DNA of 13,064 nt, from assembly GCA_007280315.1 (NCBI GenBank), contig QYQC01000181.1, positions 1-13,064 on the forward strand, in the 5' to 3' direction. This DNA is from Betaproteobacteria bacterium. GTDB lineage: Bacteria > Pseudomonadota > Gammaproteobacteria > Burkholderiales > SG8-39. The first letter of the stretch is position 1; each line of letters starts with the position of its first letter. The notes under the pieces were generated by a model. It was not told the DNA's origin, searched no databases, and saw nothing but the letters and a program-made list of their open reading frames with translations. Positions 1-6,600 of this stretch are shown here, piece by piece. A program made the translations under genes and the position numbers.

Positions 1-17
1 ATCTTGACCATGGGCAT
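1..17 (-). CDS. possible 5' end of a divergent gene cut by the window edge
   Basis: Read on the minus strand, a GGAGAA ribosome-binding sequence (positions 27 to 22) stands 4 nt before an ATG at 17 and 10 nt before a second in-frame ATG at 11. Only about five codons (Met-Pro-Met-Val-Lys) lie inside the window, so the product cannot be named. If real, this gene and msrB are divergent and share the roughly 140-bp stretch between them. The call rests only on the Shine-Dalgarno sequence and start codon. Confidence 0.3.
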
Positions 18-158
18 GGGATTCTCCAGACTGGTTAATCGGTGCATTGTAGCCGCAGCCCTCCATTGGGCGAAATTCACGCGCGCCTGCAACCCTGTAT
101 GATTTTGCCTGTCCAATCCGCCGACAACGGCCAATTTTTCCGAAGACTCGAGAATTCC
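18..158. other. intergenic region upstream of msrB
   Basis: This is a non-coding spacer between the possible divergent start at 17 and the msrB start at 159. An in-frame ATG at 42 would extend MsrB by 39 residues. That extension has no resemblance to the family, so the stretch is treated as leader. I see no convincing -35/-10 pair or operator here, although the msrB promoter must lie here or nearby. Confidence 0.4.
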
Positions 159-551
159 ATGACTGCAAAAATTGCAAAACCAGACGCCGAATGGCGCAAG
201 CAACTGAGCGACGAGCAGTATCAGGTCACACGCCGCAAGGCCACGGAGCGTCCGTTCAGCGGCAAGTACAACGATTGCAAAGAGCTAGGCAGCTACCACT
301 GCATATGCTGCGGCGCGCCTTTGTTCAGTTCCACGCACAAATTTGATTCCGGCTCGGGTTGGCCCAGCTACTGGCAACCGGTGGCGCCGGACGCGGTGAA
401 GACTGCGGAAGACTACAGCCATCTGATGCTGCGCACCGAGGCCACCTGCGCCAGTTGCGATGCCCACCTCGGGCATATATTCGATGACGGGCCCGAGCCC
501 ACCGGCATGCGCTATTGCATCAATTCGGCCTCGCTAAAATTTGAAAAATAA
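159..551 (+). CDS. msrB: peptide-methionine (R)-S-oxide reductase MsrB
   Basis: This enzyme reduces methionine-R-sulfoxide in proteins back to methionine, using thioredoxin; with no signal peptide it should be cytoplasmic. The 130-residue protein is the usual length for a single-domain MsrB. Two zinc-binding CxxC pairs are visible (C48/C51 and C97/C100), as are the substrate-pocket segment GWPSYWQP (about 68-74) and the catalytic C120 in RYCINSASL. The start at 159 was chosen because residues from there match the family start; an upstream ATG at 42 only adds an unrelated extension. One oddity is that the position in DSGxGWPS that often carries the resolving cysteine is Ser66, so the sulfenic acid must be resolved by another cysteine or directly by the reductant. 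It is the first gene of a rightward group with yciB, a BolA-family gene and a foldase gene. Confidence 0.95.
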   Translation: MTAKIAKPDAEWRKQLSDEQYQVTRRKATERPFSGKYNDCKELGSYHCICCGAPLFSSTHKFDSGSGWPSYWQPVAPDAVKTAEDYSHLMLRTEATCASCDAHLGHIFDDGPEPTGMRYCINSASLKFEK

Positions 552-584
552 TATTATCTGTCAATGGCTTAAGTGGTGGACCTC

Positions 585-605
585 TCGCCTTCAAAAAGGA
601 GGCGA
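585..605 (+). other. small inverted repeat in the msrB-yciB gap
   Basis: TCGCCT (585-590) and AGGCGA (600-605) can form a 6-bp stem with a 9-nt loop. No T-run follows, so it is a poor candidate for a factor-independent terminator. It may be a weak attenuator or have no function. Confidence 0.25.
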
Positions 606-621
606 CGGCACCCAAGCCTGC

Positions 622-627
622 TATAAT
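622..627 (+). promoter_or_regulatory. candidate -10 element immediately upstream of yciB
   Basis: A perfect TATAAT hexamer at 622-627 lies only 8 nt before the yciB ATG at 636. No good -35 hexamer is seen at the right distance (599-604 is GAGGCG). If used, transcription would begin within a few bases of the start codon and give a nearly leaderless message. It may also be a chance match. Confidence 0.35.
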
Positions 628-635
628 TCACGCCC

Positions 636-1175
636 ATGAAATTTCTGTTCGATCTGTTTCCGGTCATCCTGTTTTTCATCGCCTTCAAGCTGCAGGGGAT
701 CTACGTCGCCACGGCGGTTGCGATTGCTGCCAGCTTCGCCCAGATCGGCTGGCTGTGGCTGCGCGGGCGCAAGATCGACACCATGCTATGGGTAAGCCTG
801 GCAATTATCGTGGTGTTCGGCAGCGCCACGCTGTTGCTGCACGACGAGACCTTCATCAAATGGAAGCCGACGGTACTGTACTGGCTGTTCGCCACCGTGC
901 TGTGCGGCAGCGCGCTGTTGTTTCGCCGGAATCTGATGCGCAGCATGATGGGTGAGCAGATCCAGTTGCCGGATGCTGCGTGGAGCAAACTCAATTTCAG
1001 CTGGGCCGGATTCTTTGCCGGCATGGGTTTTCTCAATCTTTATGTAGCGTTCAATTTTCCTACGGATACCTGGGTCAATTTCAAGCTGTTCGGTGGAATG
1101 GGACTGATGCTTGCGTTCGTGATCGCGCAGGGATTCTTCCTGGCCAAGTATGTGGAACCAAAGGAATCGAAATGA
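636..1175 (+). CDS. yciB: YciB / septation protein A family inner-membrane protein
   Basis: This 179-residue polytopic membrane protein belongs to the YciB (intracellular septation protein A) family, linked in enterobacteria to cell-envelope synthesis and the divisome. The opening MKFLFDLFPVILFF is the family signature. About five hydrophobic segments follow (roughly residues 8-40, 50-70, 78-95, 120-140 and 150-170), with the conserved stretch around WxKLNxSWAGFF and the late FKLFGGMG motif. Length is typical. The gene lies 84 bp after msrB and its stop overlaps the ribosome-binding site of the BolA-family gene, so those two are co-transcribed and probably translationally coupled. No strong Shine-Dalgarno sequence lies close to its ATG; the purine-rich AAAAAGGAGG (593-602) is too far upstream. 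Confidence 0.93.
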   Translation: MKFLFDLFPVILFFIAFKLQGIYVATAVAIAASFAQIGWLWLRGRKIDTMLWVSLAIIVVFGSATLLLHDETFIKWKPTVLYWLFATVLCGSALLFRRNLMRSMMGEQIQLPDAAWSKLNFSWAGFFAGMGFLNLYVAFNFPTDTWVNFKLFGGMGLMLAFVIAQGFFLAKYVEPKESK

Positions 1176-1182
1176 GGTGTGC

Positions 1183-1464
1183 ATGAGCGTAGTCACCGCG
1201 ATCGAACAAAAGCTGGCAGCGCTTCAACCAAGCCGCCTGGAACTCACCGACGACAGCGCCAAGCATGCCGGACACGAGGGAGCAAAGGGAGGCGGCGGCC
1301 ATTACTCGCTCACCATCGTTTCGCCGCAGTTCTCCGGCAAGAATACGGTGGCGCGCCACCGCCTGATCTATGCCGCGCTCGGCTCCATGATGCAGCAGCA
1401 AATCCATGCACTCGCCATTCGCGCCTATGCGCCGGATGACCTGAATTCCCTTTCACAACCATAG
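1183..1464 (+). CDS. BolA family protein
   Basis: This is a 93-residue BolA-fold protein. Members of the family work with monothiol glutaredoxins in Fe-S cluster handling, and some also bind DNA and affect morphology genes. The sequence shows the DDSAKHAGH segment, GGGHYSLTIVSPQF and the helix RHRLIYAALG, ending in the IHALAIRAYAPDD stretch, in the order expected of the family. The ATG at 1183 was chosen because GAGGTG (1174-1179), which overlaps the yciB stop, makes a good ribosome-binding site and the product then starts as family members do; an in-frame ATG at 1150 lies inside yciB. The protein is closer to classical BolA than to the shorter IbaG type, but the subgroup was not tested. Confidence 0.9.
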   Translation: MSVVTAIEQKLAALQPSRLELTDDSAKHAGHEGAKGGGGHYSLTIVSPQFSGKNTVARHRLIYAALGSMMQQQIHALAIRAYAPDDLNSLSQP

Positions 1465-1483
1465 CAAATCAAAAGGAACAAAC

Positions 1484-2275
1484 ATGCAACTCACACTCCC
1501 CCGTCTCACTCTGGCTCTGATAGTCGCGCTTTCGCTGCCGGGCCTCGCCCTGGCACAGGCCGGCGCCAAGGTTGCGACCGTCAACGGCGTCGCCATCCCC
1601 AAGAGCCGGGCCGACGCCGTGGTGCACGCGCAGGAGGCCCAGGGACAGAAGGATACGCCGGATTTGCGCGCAGCCATTCGCGATCGACTGATTACCCTCG
1701 AAGTCGTTGCACAGGAAGCCAACCGCAAAGGTCTGGGCAAAAGCGCCGACACCGTGAACCAGATCGAACTGGCGCGTACCAATATACTGGCGCAGGCGTT
1801 CCGAAACGATTTCCTGAAGAGTCACCCGGTAAGCGAGGCGGCGCTCAAAGCCGAGTTCGAAAAAATCAAAACCCAGATGGGCGACAAGGAGTACAAGGCG
1901 CGCCATATCCTGGTCGAGAAAGAAACCGAGGCGAAAGAGATCATCGAGAAGCTGAAAAAAGGTGAAAAATTCGAAGAACTGGCGAAAACATCCAAGGACA
2001 CCGGTTCCAAGGACCACGGAGGCAATCTCGACTGGAATCTGCCCGGCGGTTTCGTAAAGCCTTTCTCGGACGCGATGAAAAAGCTCGAAAAAGGCAAATA
2101 CACCGAGGTTCCGGTGCAGTCCCAGTTCGGCTGGCATGTGATCGCGCTCGACGATGTGCGCCCGGCGACTTTCCCCGAATACGACCAGGTCAAGCCCAAC
2201 CTGGAGCAGCGCATGCAGGAAGCAATGTTCGAGAAGGCCGTGGCCGAACTACGCGCCAAGGCCAAGGTCGAATAA
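1484..2275 (+). CDS. exported parvulin-type (PpiC/SurA-like) peptidyl-prolyl isomerase
   Basis: This is a 263-residue periplasmic foldase that would catalyse cis-trans isomerisation of Xaa-Pro bonds and assist folding of exported or outer-membrane proteins. Residues 1 to about 24 form a signal peptide with a hydrophobic core ending in ALA|Q. A helical SurA/PrsA-like N-terminal region runs to about 130. The parvulin domain spans about 138-225, with ARHILV (139-144), GGNLDW (179-184) and the closing FGWHVI (215-220). A charged C-terminal helix ends the protein. No lipobox cysteine is present, so it is probably soluble rather than PrsA-like. The start is supported by AAGGA at 1473-1477. It is the last gene of the msrB-yciB-bolA group, 19 nt after the BolA-family gene, and a clear terminator follows. 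Confidence 0.93.
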   Translation: MQLTLPRLTLALIVALSLPGLALAQAGAKVATVNGVAIPKSRADAVVHAQEAQGQKDTPDLRAAIRDRLITLEVVAQEANRKGLGKSADTVNQIELARTNILAQAFRNDFLKSHPVSEAALKAEFEKIKTQMGDKEYKARHILVEKETEAKEIIEKLKKGEKFEELAKTSKDTGSKDHGGNLDWNLPGGFVKPFSDAMKKLEKGKYTEVPVQSQFGWHVIALDDVRPATFPEYDQVKPNLEQRMQEAMFEKAVAELRAKAKVE

Positions 2276-2278
2276 GTC

Positions 2279-2338
2279 AACGGCAAGTCGACGAAGGCAA
2301 GGACTACGCGGGGGCGCAAGCCCCCGTTGCCGTTTTTT
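2279..2338 (+). terminator. rho-independent terminator after the foldase gene
   Basis: A 7-bp GC stem (2309-2315 with 2320-2326) closes on a GCAA tetraloop and is followed shortly by six T residues (2333-2338). Outer sequences AACGGCAA (2279-2286) and TTGCCGTT (2327-2334) are also complementary, so a longer two-tier hairpin is possible. It ends the msrB-to-foldase group. Confidence 0.88.
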
Positions 2339-2358
2339 GCGGGAGAGGCGCCGGTTTC

Positions 2359-2429
2359 GTGGGAGCGGCGCGCTCGCCGCGATCGGTTGCAAATTCGAAG
2401 TCCGATCGGCCCGAGGGCGGGCCTCCCAC
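2359..2429. repeat. inverted pair of REP-like palindromic elements
   Basis: Two 28-nt units face each other: 2359-2386 on the plus strand and 2402-2429 on the minus strand. Each begins with GTGGGAG, followed by a short hairpin with a 6-bp stem and 4-nt loop (GCGGCG/CGCCGC in the left copy, GGCCCG/CGGGCC in the right), and ends with GATCGG. The GTGGGAG head plus GC hairpin is the layout of REP elements known in proteobacteria, which are often mobilised by RAYT (TnpA-REP) transposases. The pair lies in the gap between a terminator and yaeQ. No RAYT gene is in the window and no third copy was found. Confidence 0.7.
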
Positions 2430-2446
2430 AAAAGAGATGCGATTCT

Positions 2447-3004
2447 ATGGCCCTCAAGGCGACGATATTCAAGGCGGAACTACAAATCGCCGACATGGAT
2501 CGTAATTATTACCATGATCATGTGCTCACCATTGCACGCCATCCGTCGGAGACCGACGAGCGCATGATGGTACGTCTCCTCGCCTACGCGCTGAACGCGA
2601 GCGATGCGCTGTCGTTCGGCAAGGGTCTGAGCGCCGACGACGAGCCCGATCTCTGGCAAAAAGACCTGACCGGCGCGATCGAACTTTGGATCGACGTCGG
2701 CCAGCCGGACGAGCGACGTGTACGCAGAGCCTGCGGCCGCGCGCGCCACGTCGCTATCTACAGCTACGGCGGCTACAGCGCCGCCATCTGGTGGAACCAG
2801 ATCGGCAGCGCACTGGCGCGGACGCAAAACCTGATCGTGGCCTCGGTGCCGCCGGCGGCCAGCCAGGCGCTGGCACGACTCGCGCAGCGCAACATGCGTC
2901 TCAACTGCACCATCCAGGATCAGCAAATCTGGATTGGCGACGCGAACGACCGGGTCCAGGTCGAACTGACGCTGAACAAGGCTAGCGCTACTTCTTTGCG
3001 CTGA
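2447..3004 (+). CDS. yaeQ: YaeQ family protein
   Basis: This 185-residue protein matches the YaeQ family. The fold is related to PD-(D/E)XK nucleases, but no biochemical role is firmly established. Family hallmarks are the N-terminal strand MALKATIFKAELQI, the helix with ERMMVRLLAYAL, FGKGLSADDEPDLW (about 57-70), the WIDVGQPD segment (81-88) and the WWNQI stretch (115-119). The acidic and Lys residues around DEPDLWxKD are where the nuclease-like site would lie. The ATG at 2447 was preferred over an in-frame ATG at 2327, because 2327 lies in the terminator and the extension would run through the REP pair; AAAAGAGA just upstream can serve as ribosome-binding site. Its 3' end overlaps the converging downstream gene by 17 bp. 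Confidence 0.92.
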   Translation: MALKATIFKAELQIADMDRNYYHDHVLTIARHPSETDERMMVRLLAYALNASDALSFGKGLSADDEPDLWQKDLTGAIELWIDVGQPDERRVRRACGRARHVAIYSYGGYSAAIWWNQIGSALARTQNLIVASVPPAASQALARLAQRNMRLNCTIQDQQIWIGDANDRVQVELTLNKASATSLR

Positions 3005-3275
3005 CCTCGTCGACTAATCCTTTCTTCAGAAGCTCGGCCACAACTTCATTCAATCCGGTCTGGCGCGCCTGCGCCAGGGCGTGGATCTGATTCACCAGAT
3101 CGCCGTTGAGTTTGACCGCGAACGGCACCAGGCCCATCGACTGATCGAGCTTGCGCTGTTCGCGCCGTTGCAGCGGCAGGCTTGCATCCTTGCCGAAGCG
3201 ACCGGGAGTGCCGAACCTGTTTACGCTGCTGTTGATTTTCAGGCCCTTGTTCTTTTCCAAATCCGTTTTCTTCAC
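2988..3275 (-). CDS. small putative ribbon-helix-helix protein
   Basis: This is a 95-residue basic protein that I do not recognise as a named family. The N-terminal half is rich in Lys/Arg, Gly and Asn (KKTDLEKNKGLKIN, then GTPGRFGKD). The C-terminal part, about residues 49-88, reads as a beta-strand (VPFAVKL) followed by two helices with the Leu/Val spacing of ribbon-helix-helix DNA-binding or antitoxin proteins. No toxin-like partner is adjacent. The start is inferred as GTG at 3275, where a helix-forming Lys-rich N-terminus begins and AGGAT stands about 8 nt upstream; an in-frame ATG at 3320 lies in a stretch that looks non-coding and repeats elsewhere in the window. It converges on yaeQ with a 17-bp overlap of coding ends. 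DNA binding is an inference from pattern only. Confidence 0.7.
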   Translation of the reverse strand: MKKTDLEKNKGLKINSSVNRFGTPGRFGKDASLPLQRREQRKLDQSMGLVPFAVKLNGDLVNQIHALAQARQTGLNEVVAELLKKGLVDEVSAKK

Positions 3276-3611
3276 GTTTGTAGATCCTATTCTGTCGGGA
3301 TTGTTTCGAGACTGCCGCAACCACCATTTAGTTACTCAGGTGCCGGGGAAACTGCCCCCTCATGACTCGCGATCGCGCGAAGCCAAAGCGCCGCATTCTA
3401 CGCAGTCTTTCACCATCGCGCTCGGGCGATTTAGCGCTCGCTTCCTGGTTTTTTCCAAGAAGTTGAGAATCATTTCATCCACCGATGACTATCCATTTGA
3501 GCCAGGCATTTAATGCCATTGGTCCAAAAGCCCTATTGATATTATGGGTATCGGGTGGCACACTCGACCAGAGGATTTCTTGGTCAACGCGGAAACTTCA
3601 GCGAGGCAATG
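3276..3611. other. intergenic region upstream of the decaheme cytochrome
   Basis: About 336 bp without a supportable gene. It holds repeat copy A (3282-3431), then a more AT-rich stretch. Within that, a short dyad GGCAT-TTA-ATGCC (3505-3517) could be an operator, and TATTAT at 3540-3545 could be a -10 element for the cytochrome gene, with TTGGTC (3519-3524) as a weak -35 at 15-bp spacing. The promoter elements are only suggestions. The leftward promoter of the small gene starting at 3275 must also lie here. Confidence 0.5.
3282..3431 (+). repeat. diverged direct repeat, copy A (upstream of cytochrome)
   Basis: Two blocks match copy B. Positions 3282-3339 match 7136-7193 at 44 of 58 bases, and 3403-3431 match 7191-7219 at 25 of 29, with 19 of 20 in the core beginning ACCATCGCG (hand counts). 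Copy A carries about 66 extra bases between the blocks, bounded by CAG at each side. The copy ends just before the start codon of the leftward small gene, so it covers that gene's leader and promoter zone. Confidence 0.7.
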
Positions 3612-6600
3612 ATGAATATCCCCACCCGCCGTTCTCGTGCACAGCGAACGTTGATTCGGCTACTCGGCGCCCTGCGCATCACCTTTCCGCGACTGTTTCT
3701 GGCGCTGCTGGCCGCGACCGCAATCCAGGCTAGCGCGCAGTCGACAGTGAACATCATCGCCGGCTGGAACCTGCTGGGCAACAGCTCCAGCGCGGCGTTC
3801 GACGTCGCAACAGTTTTTGGCGGACCGAACAACGTGAACACGGTGTGGAAGTGGAATGCGGCCAAGGCGGGCTGGGCGTTCTATACACCGACCATCGCCG
3901 ACGGCGGGGTCGCCTATGCGGCAAGCAAGGGATATGAGCCGCTCACCAGCGTAGGCCCCGGCGAGGGCTTCTGGGTCAATTCGAAGTCCGCGTTTGCAGC
4001 GCAGTTGCCTGCAGGGACGGCGATACAATCTGCGTCGTTCCAGAACCTGGGCGCGGGTTGGAGTCTGCTGGCGATCGGGGACGGCAAGACACCCTGGCAA
4101 TTCAACACCGCGCTGAATTCGACTCCGCCCACGCCGGGGGTGATGTCGAACAACCTGATCACGCTATGGTCCTGGGATGCGGTCCAGTTAAACTGGTATT
4201 TCTACGCGCCCAGCCTCGATGCCAACGGCACGCTCGCCAGCTATATCAGCGGCAAGCGATACCTCAATTTCGGCTGTGCAGTTCTTGGCCCGACTGCGGG
4301 TTTCTGGGTCAATGTTCCCGCAGCCGACGCAATCACGACAACACCCATTACGACAACGACCTCCGCCGAAACCTGCACGACATACGCAACGACATCCACT
4401 ACCGTAACGACCACTAGCGTGACGTCGACGACTACCACCACTGTGCCACCTGCGGGATCCGGCGGAGCAACCCCGTCGGTCTCGCCACCGGCTGGTACGG
4501 CACCGTTCACGCTCAGCGTAGGAACACCGCCCGCCACTTTTGCTGCACTCGGTCCGCGCGTCCCTGCCGTCGCCGTCAGCATCGGCTCCGGGCCACCCAG
4601 GGTCTACTTCTCACTTGCGGACAGCGCCGACAACGCCATCATCGGCTTCGGCAGCAGATCGCAAAGCGCGACTGCCACGGTTCCGAGTTATCCCAATCTC
4701 GCGTTCTCGCTGGCCAAACTTGTGCCCGGCACCAACGGCGCACCGAGCAAGTGGGTGAGCTACATCGTGACGACGGTGCCCACGACCACGACGGCGGCGA
4801 CCGCGACCCGGCCCAGCACCGACAATACTGGCACGTTGGTGGACAACAAGAACGGCACCTATACCTATTCGTTCTATCGTGATATCACCACGGTGAAAGA
4901 CCAGGTCGCCGCGATGACGATGACCGGTGCGAACGTCGCGGCGGACCTTGGCGATCTGACCTACGACCCGAACCTGGTGCACCGCCTCACCATACAGATT
5001 TCCGGCAATGCCCCAGGCACCGGCACCAATACTCCGGACGGTGTCCAGACAGTCACCGGCGTACCGATGAGGAACCCAGTCAACGTCGTCTACGACTTTA
5101 TCCCCGCGACAGGCAACGCAGTCCAGCCTACCGATGGCGCCGTCCCGCAGCGGTTGATAGTGGACAAAGCGAGCTGCAACGAATGCCACGACAAACTCGG
5201 CGGCGTTCCTGGAACCGTAAGCACGGCATTCCACGGCGGCAGCCGCTACGATCCCCGATATTGCGTGGTCTGTCACACCGATCAGCGCAAGTACGGTCGC
5301 ATCAACCTTTCGTCGACAAATCTCGCATTCCCGCCCATCGTCAAGGACACGAGCGGCAACCCGATTTCGGCCGCGACCTATGTCGCAGACGGCGTGACCG
5401 TCGGCGATTTTCCGGTTCTGATTCACCGCGTGCATGCAGGCGAAGGGCTGGTCAAAAAGAACTACAACTTCGCCAACGTTCTGCTGAACGAAACCAGATA
5501 TCCTCAGGACATACGCAATTGCACCAAGTGCCACGACAGCACCGCGCCAAAGATTGCACCCCAGGCAGACAATTGGAAGCTGGTACCCAGCCGCCTAGCC
5601 TGCGGCGCTTGCCACGACGGCATCGACTGGGCCACGGGCACAGGGACAACGAACGCAGGCGGGACCGGCGGCCACATTGGTGGCGCCAAGTCAAACGACA
5701 GTCAATGCGTCCTCTGCCACGATGCAACCACGATTCCGGTCTACCACGTACCGGTAACCCCGCCGAATCCGGACAATTCACTAAACGCTGGGGGCACCAA
5801 CCCAAACACCAACGCAGCGTGGATCGCGTCAAATAAGAACAATCTACCATCAGGTGCGATCAAGGTCAGTTACGAGATCAGCAGTGTGTCGCGCAATGCG
5901 AACAAGCAACCCGTTATCGTGTTCCGGCTGCTGCAAAACGGCGTCGTGAAACCGTTCAACGCCTATGGCGTGGGCGGGAAAACAGAGATCTGGGACAATT
6001 TCATCGGCTCCCCGAGCCTGTACTTCGTGTTCGCCGTGCCGCAGGACGGCATTGCCGCCCCGGCTGATTTCAATGCCTCGGCGTCCAGCTATCTGAGGTC
6101 TCTCTGGAACGGTAGCGCGACCGGTGCCACAGCAGGCACTCTCGCGGGTCCGGATGCGAGCGGTTATTACACCGTGACGCTTACCGGTGTCACCATCCCG
6201 GACAACGCAGCGATGCTCACTGGTGGACTGGGTTATACGTATAACGCGCGGAACACCGTGCCGCTTACCCAGACGAATCTAGCGTACTATCCGACCGCGC
6301 TCGCGACGGCAACCGGACTGACCGCCGGAATGCCGAACATGACCGGCGGCTTGATCGTCGTCGCACCGAATGTGCAGAAGGTCGCCGCAGGTTATACCGG
6401 GCGCCGCGCCATCGTCGACGACGCGCTATGCAACAAATGTCACCTTGAACTCGGCATGTTCACCGATAAGGCATTCCATGCCGGTCAGCGCAACAATGCG
6501 CAGACCTGTTCCTGGTGCCACACACCAAACAGAACCAGCAGTGGGTGGTCCGCGGATTCAACCTCCTATGTCCATGCGATACACGCAGCGGGCAAGCGTA

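Noticed and set aside
3612..3690. Twin Arg residues near the cytochrome N-terminus, considered as a Tat signal.
   Set aside because: The residues after RR (Ser-Arg-Ala) do not fit the Tat consensus, and c-type cytochromes receive haem after Sec export.
4611..5534. A 307-codon open frame on the minus strand inside the cytochrome gene.
   Set aside because: It is a shadow of the cytochrome reading frame, with no start signals and no recognisable domain.
5183..5836. A 217-codon Arg/Gln-rich open frame overlapping the cytochrome in another frame.
   Set aside because: Its composition is that of a frameshifted GC-rich gene, and the haem motifs are only in the other frame.
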